From Levilactobacillus lindianensis (GTDB lineage Bacteria > Bacillota > Bacilli > Lactobacillales > Lactobacillaceae), in contig NZ_RHOD01000006.1 in the NCBI RefSeq assembly GCF_003946095.1, positions 53,063 through 117,062 of the forward strand: a stretch of 64,000 nucleotides of DNA. The letters run 5' to 3'. Position numbers and translations under genes: made by a program. How positions within the stretch are numbered: the first letter of the stretch is position 1; the number at the start of each line of letters is the position of its first letter. Of this stretch, positions 8,014 through 17,465 are shown piece after piece. The notes beneath the pieces were generated by a model. The model was not told where the DNA came from and ran no database searches. It saw only the letters and a list, made by a program, of their open reading frames with translations.

Positions 8014-8784
8014 TTATTGAATCAAACCAAAGTGCCGTAACCCTTTGACGATTCCGTCATCCATGTTAGTGGCTGTCACATAAGTTGCCTTGTGCTTGGC
8101 TTGAAAGACTCCGTTGCCCATGGAGACTGACACGTCGACCTCATCAAACATTTGGAGATCATTCAAGCCATCCCCAAAGGCATAGGTCTTCACGTCCTGC
8201 AATCCGGCCTCTTTCAAGAAGGTCCGAATCCCAGTCTGCTTGCTAATCCCGGTTGCCATCGTGTCCAGTGCCCGGGGATTGTTCCGAACAAAGGATAACT
8301 CACCGGCAAACTTTTCCCGGTATGGCGCCTCGTTATCACGATTGAATACGTTCAGAAAGTTAATCTCCTGAGTCTGATACCAGGTCGGATCAACCTGCGC
8401 ATCCAGTCGTAACAACTTGAAATTATCTTTGGTATCCTGGTTAGCCTGACTCAGTCGAAACCCACGATTGTTGAAATAGCCTAAGGGGTCGCCCTGTTCA
8501 TTCGCAAAAGCGGTAATCGCTGCGAGTTCCTTCTGTGGAATCACCGCGGCCGTGAGTCGCTTACCCTGATACTGGACGTAACTCCCATTAGCACTGACCA
8601 CAGCGTCGATGTTCGTGGCGTCGAGCACATATTGAATTTCAAAAATGTTTCTTCCAGTGGCAATAACTGGTAGAATATGATGTTGTTGCATTTCGTGAAT
8701 GGCGGCGATACTTGTCGGTAAAACATTCTTGTTGTCGTCAAATAACGTACCATCCAAATCAAAAAAGACGATTGCTTGATACAT
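8014..8784 (-). CDS. Cof-type HAD sugar-phosphatase-like hydrolase
   Basis: A 256-residue HAD IIB (Cof subfamily) protein. FFDLDGTLFDD is motif I, VIATGRN motif II and AFGDGLNDLQMF motif IV; the cap lies between. The family dephosphorylates sugar phosphates, FMN or related metabolites; the substrate cannot be called. The start is ATG 8784 with AGGAGG 9 nt upstream, rather than the TTG at 8793 that touches the ribosome site. It is convergent with pgmB but not in its operon. Confidence 0.85.
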   Translation of the reverse strand: MYQAIVFFDLDGTLFDDNKNVLPTSIAAIHEMQQHHILPVIATGRNIFEIQYVLDATNIDAVVSANGSYVQYQGKRLTAAVIPQKELAAITAFANEQGDPLGYFNNRGFRLSQANQDTKDNFKLLRLDAQVDPTWYQTQEINFLNVFNRDNEAPYREKFAGELSFVRNNPRALDTMATGISKQTGIRTFLKEAGLQDVKTYAFGDGLNDLQMFDEVDVSVSMGNGVFQAKHKATYVTATNMDDGIVKGLRHFGLIQ

Positions 8785-8939
8785 CTCGTTCAACCTCCTA
8801 ATCCACTTATACCAACGAGTCTATTATACAACAATGACCAAAGTTCATGAAATGGCGAAAAAATATCTGTCAAGCAAATGTAGTAGCCAACTTTTTATGG
8901 TACACTATATCTTGTATATTTGATAAAAGAGGGGCTATC

Positions 8940-9587
8940 ATGGTGATAATTACAGCTGGAATGATTGGCGTCGGCAAGACGACTCTTACTGGAAAGATTG
9001 CATCACACTTGGACACAAAGGCATTTTTCGAACCGGTTGGTGACAACCCGGTTCTACCACTATATTATGCAGATCCCAAACAATATGGTTTCTTATTGCA
9101 AATTTACTTCCTCAACAAACGTTTTAGTATGATCAAGCGAGCGTTGGCGGACGACAATAACGTTCTGGACCGTTCGATCTATGAAGATGCCCTCTTCACG
9201 CGTGAAAATAACGCCGAAGGGAACATCACGGATACTGAGTTGGAAGTTTACTTAAACCTGCTCGACAACATGATGAACGAATTGAGCGCACTGCCAAAGA
9301 AGGCCCCAGACTTATTAGTCTATGCGGATGCCGACTTCGACACCATTCTTCACCGGATCAAGAAGCGTGGCCGCGATTACGAACAATTCGACGACAACCC
9401 TGACTTGGAAGCCTACTACAAGAAGATGTGGACGGCTTATCAAGGCTGGTACGCTGACTACGACTTGAGTCCAAAGGTGCGGATCGACTTACAGAAGTAC
9501 GATCTAGACGTTCCTGGCAACACGGACCTGGTTCTCCAACAAATTGATGACGCCTTAAAAGCGATTCGGACGGACGCAACGGTCTAG
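8940..9587 (+). CDS. deoxynucleoside kinase (dAK/dGK/dCK family)
   Basis: A 215-residue soluble P-loop kinase of the lactobacillar deoxyadenosine/deoxyguanosine kinase family, which phosphorylates salvaged deoxynucleosides. GMIGVGKTT is the Walker A loop, FFEPVGDNP holds the catalytic Glu, LDRSIYED is the DRS base-recognition motif and KKRGRDYE the lid arginines. ATG 8940 follows AGAGGGG; the open frame further upstream has no ribosome site. An extended -10 (TGGTACACT, 8898-8906) precedes it. In many lactobacilli a second subunit gene lies in tandem; here there is only one. Confidence 0.88.
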   Translation: MVIITAGMIGVGKTTLTGKIASHLDTKAFFEPVGDNPVLPLYYADPKQYGFLLQIYFLNKRFSMIKRALADDNNVLDRSIYEDALFTRENNAEGNITDTELEVYLNLLDNMMNELSALPKKAPDLLVYADADFDTILHRIKKRGRDYEQFDDNPDLEAYYKKMWTAYQGWYADYDLSPKVRIDLQKYDLDVPGNTDLVLQQIDDALKAIRTDATV

Positions 9588-9597
9588 TTCGACGATT

Positions 9598-9635
9598 AAC
9601 GCCGCAAACCTACGATGGGTTTGCGGCGTTTTCAT
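9598..9635 (+). terminator. kinase gene terminator
   Basis: AACGCCGCAAACC and GGGTTTGCGGCGTT pair around a short loop and are followed by TT. Confidence 0.8.
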
Positions 9636-9698
9636 TTGCGCGCCATAACAACAAAAAGGAGGCACACCTTAGGCATCCCTCCTCTTGTCACATTCTAT

Positions 9699-10022
9699 TT
9701 AATGATCCGCCGTTTCGGATGGTAACAAAATGATTTGGCTATCACCGTCATCATAGGCTAGAACAGTCTCTGGTAACTGTGGCGCATAGGTGAAATCAGT
9801 GTCGAATCCGGCACTGACGGCCCCGCGCTTGTCGTCCGTTTGAACATACTCAAACGTCGTCATCCCCTGATTATTGTGAAGCTTAAACGTCAGCAGATTC
9901 GCTAACGGAAAGAGACCCTGGAGGTCATTGTCAATGATATCCCAGACGGCGTCGATCATGTCGCCGGGTAGGACCGCAACGGTACCATAACTGGCGTAAC
10001 GTGCATGATTACTTTCAAACAT
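9699..10022 (-). CDS. DUF960-family protein
   Basis: 107 residues. The pattern FESNHARYASYGTVAVLPG..DAVWDIIDNDLQG.FPLANLLTF..NNQG matches the DUF960 family of lactic acid bacteria and their mobile elements; no function is known. The start is ATG 10022 (GGAGG 7 nt upstream); the upstream GTG at 10037 lies before the ribosome site. A single gene. Confidence 0.75.
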   Translation of the reverse strand: MFESNHARYASYGTVAVLPGDMIDAVWDIIDNDLQGLFPLANLLTFKLHNNQGMTTFEYVQTDDKRGAVSAGFDTDFTYAPQLPETVLAYDDGDSQIILLPSETADH

Positions 10023-10088
10023 TTTCTTCGCCTCCACTCTCGATCGTTTAAAACTATTATACCGTAACTATTTTCAAAACGGGAATAA

Positions 10089-11570
10089 TTACCCCTTGTC
10101 GTCGGTCAGGTGCTGCGTCTCACGCCGGTCAAAGAAGTTGACCGCAAACGAGATGACAATCAGAATCACACCGGCAATAAAGATGGCGTGCAGACCCTGA
10201 TACAAGATACCACGTAGGGTTGGTAAGACATTGGCTGGCAAGCTCAACGCCGTTTGCGGGTTGATGAGCTTGTTCATCATCGCCATACTCGTCCCATGAT
10301 GGCTGACCACACCGCGCGTCATGGCAAGGTTCATGATAATCCCTAAGATAGAAACCATCATGGTCTGCCCCAGTGTCCGTGACAACGTATTGAATGAAGT
10401 TGCAACCCCAACCTCATCGACTGCGACTTGGCTTTGAACCGTCACCGTAGTCGTGGTAATGGTAATCCCAAATCCAGTTCCACAGATCCCAGCGATGACG
10501 AAGAAGCACCAGAATGGCGTACTAGCGGGCAATAATGCCATGGTTATGGCCCCAATCATCACCAGTGTCAAACTGATATTCACGATTTGATAAGGTGACC
10601 GACTCAGCAGTAATTTACCGGCAATAAACGACCCAACAATCCACATCAGAGAACTGGGTGTAATCGCAAACCCAGCTTCGGAAGCCTTTAGTCCCAGAAG
10701 ACCCTGCGTCCAAGTGGGTAAGTAGACCTCAAAACCCATAATAAACCCACTCAGTAATGCGGCGATTAAATTTTGCACGACAAACGTCCGGTTTGCAAAC
10801 AAAGATAACGGAATCAATGGATCGGCAGTCCGTTTCTCTTGGCGAAGGAAAGCCCAGAAGGTCCCGATAGAAATCAGGAATCCCAGGACGACGAACAACA
10901 CATTGAGTTGCCCCTCCCCTAACAGTTGGAAAGTCAGCATCAAGGCCAACAGACCGAGTGACAACCAGAAACAACCGGCCCAGTCCATCGTGAATTTCTT
11001 TCGTTCCGTGCGTTCTTGTAGATAGAACCAAATCAGTCCCATGGTCACAATCCCAATGGGAATGTTAATGAAGAAGATCCAGTGCCAGCTGAGGTGGTCA
11101 ACGATGAAGCCCCCTAACAATGGGGCAACAACGGCGGCAATCCCCCAAGCGGACCCGTTAAGCCCCATGACCCGAGCTCGTTGTTCCACCGGATAGATAT
11201 CGGCGAGAATTGTGAAGGACACGGGCATAATAGCTCCGGCTCCAATTCCTTGTAGCGCCCGCCAAGCAATCAGCGTCTCCATACTGTGCGACATTCCCGA
11301 GAGAGTCGACCCCACAACGAAGACGAAGAGTCCGACGAGAAAGACCAGCTTACGGCCAACAGTATCGGCGAGCTTACCGTAGATGGGTGTGGCAATAGCA
11401 CTCGTCAATAAGAAGATCGAGAAGACCCAGTTCATGAGGGCCACCCCTTGTAGATCGCCAACGATAGTGGGCATGGCGGTTGAGACGATGGTTCCTTCGA
11501 TAGCAGACATGAAGGTGGCGACGAAGACAGCCCCCGTCACGACCTTGACACTAGTTTGTTTCTTTACCAT
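10089..11570 (-). CDS. DHA2-family MFS drug exporter (14-TM, EmrB/QacA type)
   Basis: 493 residues with about 14 hydrophobic helices. Proton-coupled antiporter motifs are visible: motif C-like sequence near GSAWGIAAVVAPLLGG, motif A-like GKLADTVGRKLV between TM2 and TM3 and the D1-type segment near FMSAIEGTIVSTAMPTIVGDL. The protein exports cationic or lipophilic toxic compounds from the membrane; the substrate is unknown. A dyad overlapping its probable promoter (11641-11671) suggests control by a TetR/MarR-type regulator that is not encoded next to it. Confidence 0.85.
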   Translation of the reverse strand: MVKKQTSVKVVTGAVFVATFMSAIEGTIVSTAMPTIVGDLQGVALMNWVFSIFLLTSAIATPIYGKLADTVGRKLVFLVGLFVFVVGSTLSGMSHSMETLIAWRALQGIGAGAIMPVSFTILADIYPVEQRARVMGLNGSAWGIAAVVAPLLGGFIVDHLSWHWIFFINIPIGIVTMGLIWFYLQERTERKKFTMDWAGCFWLSLGLLALMLTFQLLGEGQLNVLFVVLGFLISIGTFWAFLRQEKRTADPLIPLSLFANRTFVVQNLIAALLSGFIMGFEVYLPTWTQGLLGLKASEAGFAITPSSLMWIVGSFIAGKLLLSRSPYQIVNISLTLVMIGAITMALLPASTPFWCFFVIAGICGTGFGITITTTTVTVQSQVAVDEVGVATSFNTLSRTLGQTMMVSILGIIMNLAMTRGVVSHHGTSMAMMNKLINPQTALSLPANVLPTLRGILYQGLHAIFIAGVILIVISFAVNFFDRRETQHLTDDKG

Positions 11571-11640
11571 AATTTCCTCCTACCGTTGGGCCCCACCACA
11601 CAACGAAACTGAGTAGCCAATTGCGCTACTTCCCAAGTCT

Positions 11641-11671
11641 GTATTAAAACAGTAATACCTTATATTATCAA
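11641..11671 (-). promoter_or_regulatory. MFS gene promoter with operator-like dyad
   Basis: On the minus strand TTGATA (11671-11666) and a TTTAAT -10 (11648-11643) are 17 bp apart. The perfect dyad GTATTA-AAACAG-TAATAC (11641-11658) covers the -10. Confidence 0.5.
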
Positions 11672-11702
11672 GGGTGAGCGCCTAAATTTCAACCCCCAAC
11701 CC

Positions 11703-11741
11703 AAAAATCCCGCCACCAAGAGATTCCTGGTAGCGAGATTT
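11703..11741 (-). terminator. metK terminator
   Basis: On the minus strand AAATCTCGCTACCA pairs with TGGTGGCGGGATTT (two G-U or mismatched pairs) and is followed by TT. Confidence 0.65.
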
Positions 11742-11757
11742 CTATCATTACCTGCGC

Positions 11758-12945
11758 TTATTTGCAGGCAGCCTTCAATGCCTCTACCTTGTCGAGATGT
11801 TCCCAAGGTAAATCCACATCAGTCCGGCCAAAGTGACCGTAAGCTGCTGTTTGCTTGTAAATTGGACGCTTCAGATCCAGCATCTCAATGATCCCGGCTG
11901 GACGTAAATCAAAGATCGCACGCACGGCTTCCGCCAGCTTACTTTCCTTGACCACACCCGTCCCGAACGTATTGATCGAAACGGAAACGGGTTCCGCAAC
12001 CCCAATCGCATAGGCAATCTGAACTTCACATTCGCTGGCTAATTTGGCAGCCACAATGTTCTTGGCAATGTAACGCGCGGCGTAACTAGCCGAACGGTCC
12101 ACCTTGGTGGCGTCCTTCCCGGAGAAGGCCCCCCCACCATGGTGAGCGGCACCACCATAGGTATCCACGATAATCTTCCGACCCGTCAATCCGGCATCCC
12201 CTTGAGGACCCCCGATTACGAAGCGGCCAGTCGGGTTAATGAAGTACTTGGTCTTGTCATCCAACAACTTAGCTGGAATGACTTCCTTAACCACCTGGTC
12301 GATGACGTCTTGGCGAATCTGGTCCAACGTGACGTCAGGGTCATGTTGCGTACTCAAGACAACCGTATCGACACGCATTGGCTTGCCCTCATCATCGTAT
12401 TCAACGGTAACTTCTGCCTTGGCATCGGGACGGAGGTAATCAATAACGCCGTTCTTCCGCAGACTGGCAATGCGTTGCATTAAAGCATGACTCAACATGA
12501 TTGGGAGTGGCATGAGCTCTGGGGTCTCATCAACGGCATACCCAAACATCAAGCCTTGGTCGCCGGCACCAATCTTGTCTAACGGATCGCCGTCACCCTT
12601 CCGCGTTTCCAGGGAGTCATCGACCCCTTGGGCAATGTCGGGTGATTGCTCGTCGATGGCGACCAACACGGCACAGTTATCACCATCAAAGCCATATTGA
12701 CCGTCGGTGTAACCAATGTCTTTAATCGTTTGACGAACCACTTTTTGAATGTCCACGTAAGCCTTCGTTGAGATTTCCCCAAAGACCAGGACCAACCCGG
12801 TCGTCACAGAGGTCTCACAGGCTACCCGTGAGTCTGGATCTTGTTCCAACAGCGCATCGAGAATGGCATCACTGATCTGGTCAGCAATTTTATCTGGATG
12901 GCCTTCCGAAACGGATTCGGACGTAAATAAATGTCTTTCTTGCAA
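11758..12945 (-). CDS. metK: S-adenosylmethionine synthetase
   Basis: 395 residues, full family length. MetK makes SAM from methionine and ATP in the cytoplasm. The motifs seen are [18 protein letters not shown] (methionine/ATP site), [12 protein letters not shown] (family signature 1), [23 protein letters not shown] (signature 2 region, P-loop-like) and the C-terminal LDLKRPIY. Translation starts at TTG 12945; its AGGGGG ribosome site is part of the S_MK riboswitch immediately upstream, so SAM represses its translation. Its own terminator follows. Confidence 0.95.
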   Translation of the reverse strand: MQERHLFTSESVSEGHPDKIADQISDAILDALLEQDPDSRVACETSVTTGLVLVFGEISTKAYVDIQKVVRQTIKDIGYTDGQYGFDGDNCAVLVAIDEQSPDIAQGVDDSLETRKGDGDPLDKIGAGDQGLMFGYAVDETPELMPLPIMLSHALMQRIASLRKNGVIDYLRPDAKAEVTVEYDDEGKPMRVDTVVLSTQHDPDVTLDQIRQDVIDQVVKEVIPAKLLDDKTKYFINPTGRFVIGGPQGDAGLTGRKIIVDTYGGAAHHGGGAFSGKDATKVDRSASYAARYIAKNIVAAKLASECEVQIAYAIGVAEPVSVSINTFGTGVVKESKLAEAVRAIFDLRPAGIIEMLDLKRPIYKQTAAYGHFGRTDVDLPWEHLDKVEALKAACK

Positions 12946-12950
12946 TGGAT

Positions 12951-13046
12951 ATTCCCCCTAGATAGTGTTGACGCAAGTTGACCGATAATCTCGCGCCAGT
13001 CGGTTACAAGGCAGCTTCACAAGAATCGTGAATCCTATCGGGAATT
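12951..13046 (-). promoter_or_regulatory. S_MK box (SAM-III) riboswitch of metK
   Basis: The minus strand reads TTCCCGATAGGATT, a stem CACGATTCTTGTG, GCTGCCTTGTAACCGA, a long linker of about 45 nt and then AGGGGGAAT just before the TTG start. The GATAGGATT, GCCTTGTAACCGA and GGGGGAAT elements correspond to the conserved S_MK core; TTCCC pairs with GGGGGAA and hides the ribosome site when SAM binds. The unusually long linker could form its own hairpin. An extended -10 (TGTTAGAAT, 13071-13063) supplies the promoter. Confidence 0.92.
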
Positions 13047-13187
13047 GACTCATAACTCAAGTATTCTAACATAAATTCCCGGACCTTAAAAGAAACCTAC
13101 CCATTATATGAAAGAATGATTGACCCCGCGCGCAACAATTACTAAGATTAAAGACAAATACTATAATTCGTCGAATGGAGCGATCCC

Positions 13188-13898
13188 ATGACTAAATTCA
13201 TGGCCCTTTTAAAAAACAGAACGGTTCAGCAATTATTTATCTACACCGTCTTTCAAAACATTCTTTGGTGGGTCGCCGGATCGACGGCGGCCACAGGCAC
13301 GCCCCTACCTACCCTGGTTAAATTCTACCTATTAGTTTATGGAGGATTCTTGGCAGCTGGAAGCTTTCTGATCCTCAACCGTCACTTTCAATCGGCGATC
13401 GGCCCCATCCTTGTCGTGGCGGCCGCAACCATGGGCTTCTTAGCGGCACCAGATAACCGGCTCATTCAGCTCTTTGCGCTTCTGATCTGCATTTTCCTGG
13501 TTCTGGTCTGCGTCCCTCAGTTGGGACTCCAGTCCGTGTACGGCTTAATTGTTTTCAGTGCGCTCAGTGGTTGTGGGGTACCGGTCATCCTGTTCTACCT
13601 TAGAAATCACTACCTCGCTTGGCAATTCATGCTTCCCCTCTTACCGATTATCTTCAGTTACCTGGCCTTCTACGAATTTCACTTCATTCCCCAGGCCTGG
13701 GATTGGCGGTTGACCCTAATTACACCGGCACTCCTGATCGTGACAATACTTATCACCCAGGCTTTTTCCTGGCAGATTGCCATTGCCAGCCTGCTGGTCG
13801 CCGGTTATGGGTGGCTCCAGCGTCGCATCAATGTTCGCTACCGCCTAGTCACCACCAGCGTCGTGCAACTCATCTTGGGACTGCTAGTGCTTGATTAA
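13188..13898 (+). CDS. polytopic membrane protein of unknown function
   Basis: 236 residues with about eight hydrophobic helices and few conserved polar residues. ATG 13188 follows GGAG 7 nt upstream. It diverges from metK across about 240 bp. I do not recognise a family. It probably has its own transcript because a separate extended -10 (TGTTAGAAT at about 13966-13974) precedes the next gene. Confidence 0.6.
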   Translation: MTKFMALLKNRTVQQLFIYTVFQNILWWVAGSTAATGTPLPTLVKFYLLVYGGFLAAGSFLILNRHFQSAIGPILVVAAATMGFLAAPDNRLIQLFALLICIFLVLVCVPQLGLQSVYGLIVFSALSGCGVPVILFYLRNHYLAWQFMLPLLPIIFSYLAFYEFHFIPQAWDWRLTLITPALLIVTILITQAFSWQIAIASLLVAGYGWLQRRINVRYRLVTTSVVQLILGLLVLD

Positions 13899-14002
13899 TC
13901 TGGTGATATAAACTTAAAGTTTCGCTAAACTCCCGGCAATTCTTAAATCCGATGATTTGGCTGTGTTAGAATGAGCCCATCAAGCAATGGAGGAATTCAA
14001 AT

Positions 14003-14347
14003 ATGCCCGAAATCAGAGTGATCGGCGATATTCTTAGCGGAAAGTTTCGGCCCACCCTCACTGGTAATCCAATCGTTGATGCAGCGCTCATCAATCGATT
14101 TTGTCAAAGTCTCATCACCGCGCTCGCACTCACTCCAAATTCCGTACAAGCGGAACATCACTGGAACCTCACTATCGATCCCACCAAAGTCTATGTGATT
14201 GATTCGCAAATTTTAGCAGCTAGCGGCCATCAAAACCGATTGGCCAACGTCATTCCAGTTAGCCACGCTGAGCTCTTACACGGCCAAATAGGCGCCACTC
14301 AGGAGCAGCTCGTTGCCGTGTTGTCCGCTCAGTCGTCACCTAATTAA
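14003..14347 (+). CDS. hypothetical protein
   Basis: A 114-residue soluble protein; ATG 14003 follows GGAGGAATTC. No recognised motif. It ends at a strong terminator shared with the convergent gene. Confidence 0.55.
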   Translation: MPEIRVIGDILSGKFRPTLTGNPIVDAALINRFCQSLITALALTPNSVQAEHHWNLTIDPTKVYVIDSQILAASGHQNRLANVIPVSHAELLHGQIGATQEQLVAVLSAQSSPN

Positions 14348-14350
14348 TAA

Positions 14351-14382
14351 AAACCAACCCCGCGATGTGGTTGGTTTTTTTG
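14351..14382. terminator. bidirectional terminator
   Basis: AAACCAACC and GGTTGGTTT pair, with a T7 run on the plus strand. Confidence 0.8.
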
Positions 14383-14389
14383 TTGTCAT

Positions 14390-14992
14390 TTACGTAAAAT
14401 CCTGAATACCGACCAAGCCTGCTTGCAACCACGGAGTGGCCTCATCCAATCGTTGTTGGAGCGACATGAGGCCATCGATCAGCGCCACTTCCTTGCCCGC
14501 AATATAGAACTGCGTCTTGACGCGATAGAGACGGCCCTGTTCAATATCAAACTTTCGTCGCAATTTGAATCCATACAATTCATAGGTCAACGTCTCAACG
14601 GCTGTCCCCTTACTCACAGTGACGAGATCTGCTTCACTTAACTCACTAATCGGAAAACTATGCTTTTGGTGGCTCTCCCGATCCCAGAGCTCGATTCGAT
14701 AATGCGCTTCGGCCATGCGAACGAGGAAATTCCCCAATGAACAAAAGAATTGTCGCCGAAAATGAACCAAGTCATTCACATCACGATAAAACAAGTGTTT
14801 CAGTCGATGATCATCGACGCCCATACCCAAGAGATCTTCGAGATGATGTTTCATGTCCAAGTAACTGTCGTGGGAAACCAAGAATTCCGCAATCTGATCA
14901 CGCTGACTGCGAGTCAAAGGTTCCATCATTGCTTCTTTAGAAACGTGTCGGCACTTTGTAGAAGTTGGCGTCACATTTTCTTTGTCGGACAT
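14390..14992 (-). CDS. hypothetical protein, 200 residues
   Basis: A soluble, charged protein; AAGGAG lies 6 nt before ATG 14992. The N-terminal segment (residues 20-85) is helical and rich in His, Asp and Arg; the C-terminal half is predicted to be mostly beta strands (YELYGFKLRRKFDIEQGRLYRV). No family recognised. The 316-bp region to the next gene is AT-rich with no ORF. Confidence 0.55.
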   Translation of the reverse strand: MSDKENVTPTSTKCRHVSKEAMMEPLTRSQRDQIAEFLVSHDSYLDMKHHLEDLLGMGVDDHRLKHLFYRDVNDLVHFRRQFFCSLGNFLVRMAEAHYRIELWDRESHQKHSFPISELSEADLVTVSKGTAVETLTYELYGFKLRRKFDIEQGRLYRVKTQFYIAGKEVALIDGLMSLQQRLDEATPWLQAGLVGIQDFT

Positions 14993-15308
14993 TAAAGTCT
15001 CCTTATTGGTAGCCCTTGTTGGCTATCCAAGGGTACCTTAACACGTTAGCGATCAAATACATAGCCCATATTATTTATAAGGCACGTGGTATAGGTCGGT
15101 CGGCTTTGCATGGTCAACCAAGAACATACAACCTTTCTTGGGTATGGTCAGGAATACCCGCATAATCAGCCACTTATTGTCTGTTTATACATCATTTAAT
15201 ATTTATAAATAAATATTATCTCACCGGTACTTTTTTAAAAAGCCATCCGCATATACTTTCCTTACCAAGGCGCGTATATTGGAAAGTAACACCAGAGGAG
15301 GAACCATT

Positions 15309-15629
15309 ATGTCAGAAATTTTAGTTACTACCACCGAAAAGATTCCCGGCCAAGACTACGAAGTTCTAGGCGAAGTCTTCGGTTTGACCACCCAATCCAA
15401 GAACGTTTTGCGAAATATTGGCGCCTCACTCAAGAACGTTGTGGGTGGCGAGATCAAAGATTATACAAAAATGCTGAACGAGTCTCGTGAAATTGCCATT
15501 GAACGTTTGCGGCAGAATGCCGTCACTATGGGGGCAGATGCCGTCGTAATGATGCGTTTTGATTCCGGTTCCATTGGGACAGATATGCAATCCGTAGCAG
15601 CATACGGAACTGCCGTTAAGTTTCGGTAA
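15309..15629 (+). CDS. YbjQ/UPF0145 family protein
   Basis: A 106-residue protein with the full family pattern: the [26 protein letters not shown] start, an ARN/REIA.ERL helix, [11 protein letters not shown] and a final YGTAVKF. The family forms pentamers and has no proven function. GAGGAGG is 7 nt before ATG 15309. It is a better-conserved paralogue of the gene at 1217-1501. It has its own terminator. Confidence 0.88.
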   Translation: MSEILVTTTEKIPGQDYEVLGEVFGLTTQSKNVLRNIGASLKNVVGGEIKDYTKMLNESREIAIERLRQNAVTMGADAVVMMRFDSGSIGTDMQSVAAYGTAVKFR

Positions 15630-15702
15630 TTACCACAACATTCAACTTGTGTAACGTTGTAAACGTTCGTCGCTTATCATCTGATTAGATCGTCAACAGC
15701 AT

Positions 15703-15758
15703 AAAAGAGTCACATGAATCATCCAAATTTGGATAACTCATGTGGCTCTTTTTTTGAT
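15703..15758 (+). terminator. terminator of the ybjQ-like gene
   Basis: AAAAGAGTCACATGA and TCATGTGGCTCTTTT pair (one G-U), followed by more T. The next 270 bp to 16025 are AT-rich and without an ORF. Confidence 0.85.
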
Positions 15759-16025
15759 CTTTATCGACTTTTCCATCGCTTTTCACGGAATTATCTGTAT
15801 AGCCAGAAAGCTTGATGTGTAACCATTTGAACGACTTTTTTGTCATGTTTTTGTCATTTATATCTACATCCGGATTATTGTCCCCTGGAAACTATCCATA
15901 CTCACTAATATGTCTCACCAACTGATCCACTACTCGCTTTATACTAACCATAGTCAATAAGATAGCAAACAACTTAAAAGTGATTATTCGGAATTTAATG
16001 GATTAAAAGAAAGCAGGTTATCAAC

Positions 16026-16589
16026 ATGTTAAAGAAAATTGTTAAATGGACAGTCTTAGTAATTGCAACCATCGTCTTGACGTTCACTAGTCTTACCGGT
16101 TCCATCCTCGCATCCGCAAAGACACCTTCTTGGGGTCACTGGGATGACACCACCATTACTTACAAGACTAAGAACACTTCTTCCTATTACAAGAGCATTT
16201 GGAAAAACGCCGTTAAGCGTTGGAACAAAGTCGGCGTCGTTCAGTTAAGAGCTGCCAAGTCTGGCGAAAAGGCTGACATCACCTTAACCTCTTCCAAGTC
16301 GCTGAGCACTAAGAGCGGCAAGCTGGCTGGTTACACCAACTACTCTTACTTAAAGAAGAGTGACAACAACAACGAAATCGTTTCCGCTAAGTCTACGCTT
16401 AACCGGAGCTTGTTATCCAAGTACAAGTACTCCAAGAACCAACGGACTAACGTGGCTACTCACGAAATTGGTCACGCCATTGGCTTAAGCCACTCCAAGA
16501 GTGAAGACAGCGTGATGTATGCTTCCGACCGTTACGCTTCAATCGACCACCAAGACAAGGTTGGTTTACAAGTAGCTTACGAAGACTAA
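16026..16589 (+). CDS. secreted metzincin (matrixin-like) zinc protease
   Basis: 187 residues. The N-terminus has a Sec signal peptide (MLKKIVKW, a hydrophobic core, cleavage probably after ILASA). The active site HEIGHAIGLSH is the extended metzincin zinc motif HExxHxxGxxH, and DSVMYA after it supplies the Met-turn. The mature protein is very basic and Ser/Lys-rich. It resembles the small M10-type proteases of lactobacilli; a cell-wall or extracellular role is inferred. The ribosome site is weak. It stands immediately before the structured-RNA region. Confidence 0.85.
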   Translation: MLKKIVKWTVLVIATIVLTFTSLTGSILASAKTPSWGHWDDTTITYKTKNTSSYYKSIWKNAVKRWNKVGVVQLRAAKSGEKADITLTSSKSLSTKSGKLAGYTNYSYLKKSDNNNEIVSAKSTLNRSLLSKYKYSKNQRTNVATHEIGHAIGLSHSKSEDSVMYASDRYASIDHQDKVGLQVAYED

Positions 16590-16621
16590 TCACTTTAAAA
16601 CAATTTTCTAACAAAACCTGC

Positions 16622-16655
16622 AAAAACGCCTAGCCAGTCCAGCTAGGCGTTTTTA
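16622..16655. terminator. bidirectional terminator of protease gene and minus-strand RNA
   Basis: AAAACGCCTAGC and GCTAGGCGTTTT pair around CAGTCCA, with T5 on both strands. Confidence 0.85.
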
Positions 16656-17462
16656 ATTGTCTAAATTTTGATAACCATGGTAGGTAGACTAGCTCTGTTC
16701 TCCTCTCGACTCGTTGTAACGGCGCTCCTAGTCCCGGAGTGAACAACTAGCCTCTATTGGTAACACCAGTCTTAGATGGCCCCCAGGCCGTTCTATTGGG
16801 GCGCTTCTCAACATGACAGCAGACATCGCTATCATCGTCATGATAACCGCGTTCCACTGTATGACTAGGTTCACCAGGTTCTCTAAGGGTGCACTCACAA
16901 AGGCCTTAGAACGACGTTACTGTCTACAAGCGGGTTACGGCGTGTCGAACACTGTCTCAGAATACGCCTCCGAAAACCGTTTAGACTCATTACTAGTAGA
17001 GATCTCTTTAATAACTGGTGCCTCCCCTACCTCTCCGGTATAAGGGTGGTCCTCTAGCAAGAACTGTGACCTCATTGCGCCCCACCCATGCTTGTGACGC
17101 CCAAATAAGTTAAGCTCTTACCTGGCTGGACCTATTGCTAATCAACTATCCGAAAATAGACACCCTGATGACCTAGCTCACGTGACCCTACAAAGGCTGG
17201 TTAGCCATCACTGGCATAATTCCGTATAGGTGTGTCGCTTACCCCTGACAAGCTACCTAACGTGCATCTGTACCATCTTATCAGTGGCCGGGTGAGTTCT
17301 CTCAACACCTTATATTCGTCGCCAGAGAACACCTGCTAGCCAGCACGTCCCCCTTAGCTAGTCTTTGGGAGTGCCTCGTAGTCTTTGCTAGCATCGCCGA
17401 CAAGTGGACACAACCCTCTTCATTAGGGGGTGTCAAAGGAGCATGAGTCCACGTACGACTCA
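16622..17462 (-). ncRNA. candidate giant structured RNA (GOLLD/ROOL-like class)
   Basis: About 840 nt contain no plausible protein in six frames. The minus strand is purine-rich and full of perfect short helices: for example (plus coordinates) 17291-17333 (AGTTCTCT/AGAGAAC extended by GGTG/CACC), 16882-16910 (7 bp), 16830-16845 (TATCAT, tetraloop, ATGATA), 17195-17206 (4 bp, 4-nt loop), 17407-17434 and 16687-16733 (GACTAG/CTAGTC closing a domain). A promoter (17493-17466) and a U5 terminator (16655-16622) frame it. Size, domain-rich folding and position directly behind a tRNA operon and attachment site match what is known of GOLLD RNAs. Assignment to that family is inference; I cannot align it to the covariance model. 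Confidence 0.6.
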
Positions 17463-17465
17463 AAA

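Noticed and set aside
16813..17043. 76-residue plus-strand ORF in the structured-RNA region
   Set aside because: Start lacks a ribosome site, composition is not protein-like, and it lies within dense helices of the minus-strand RNA.
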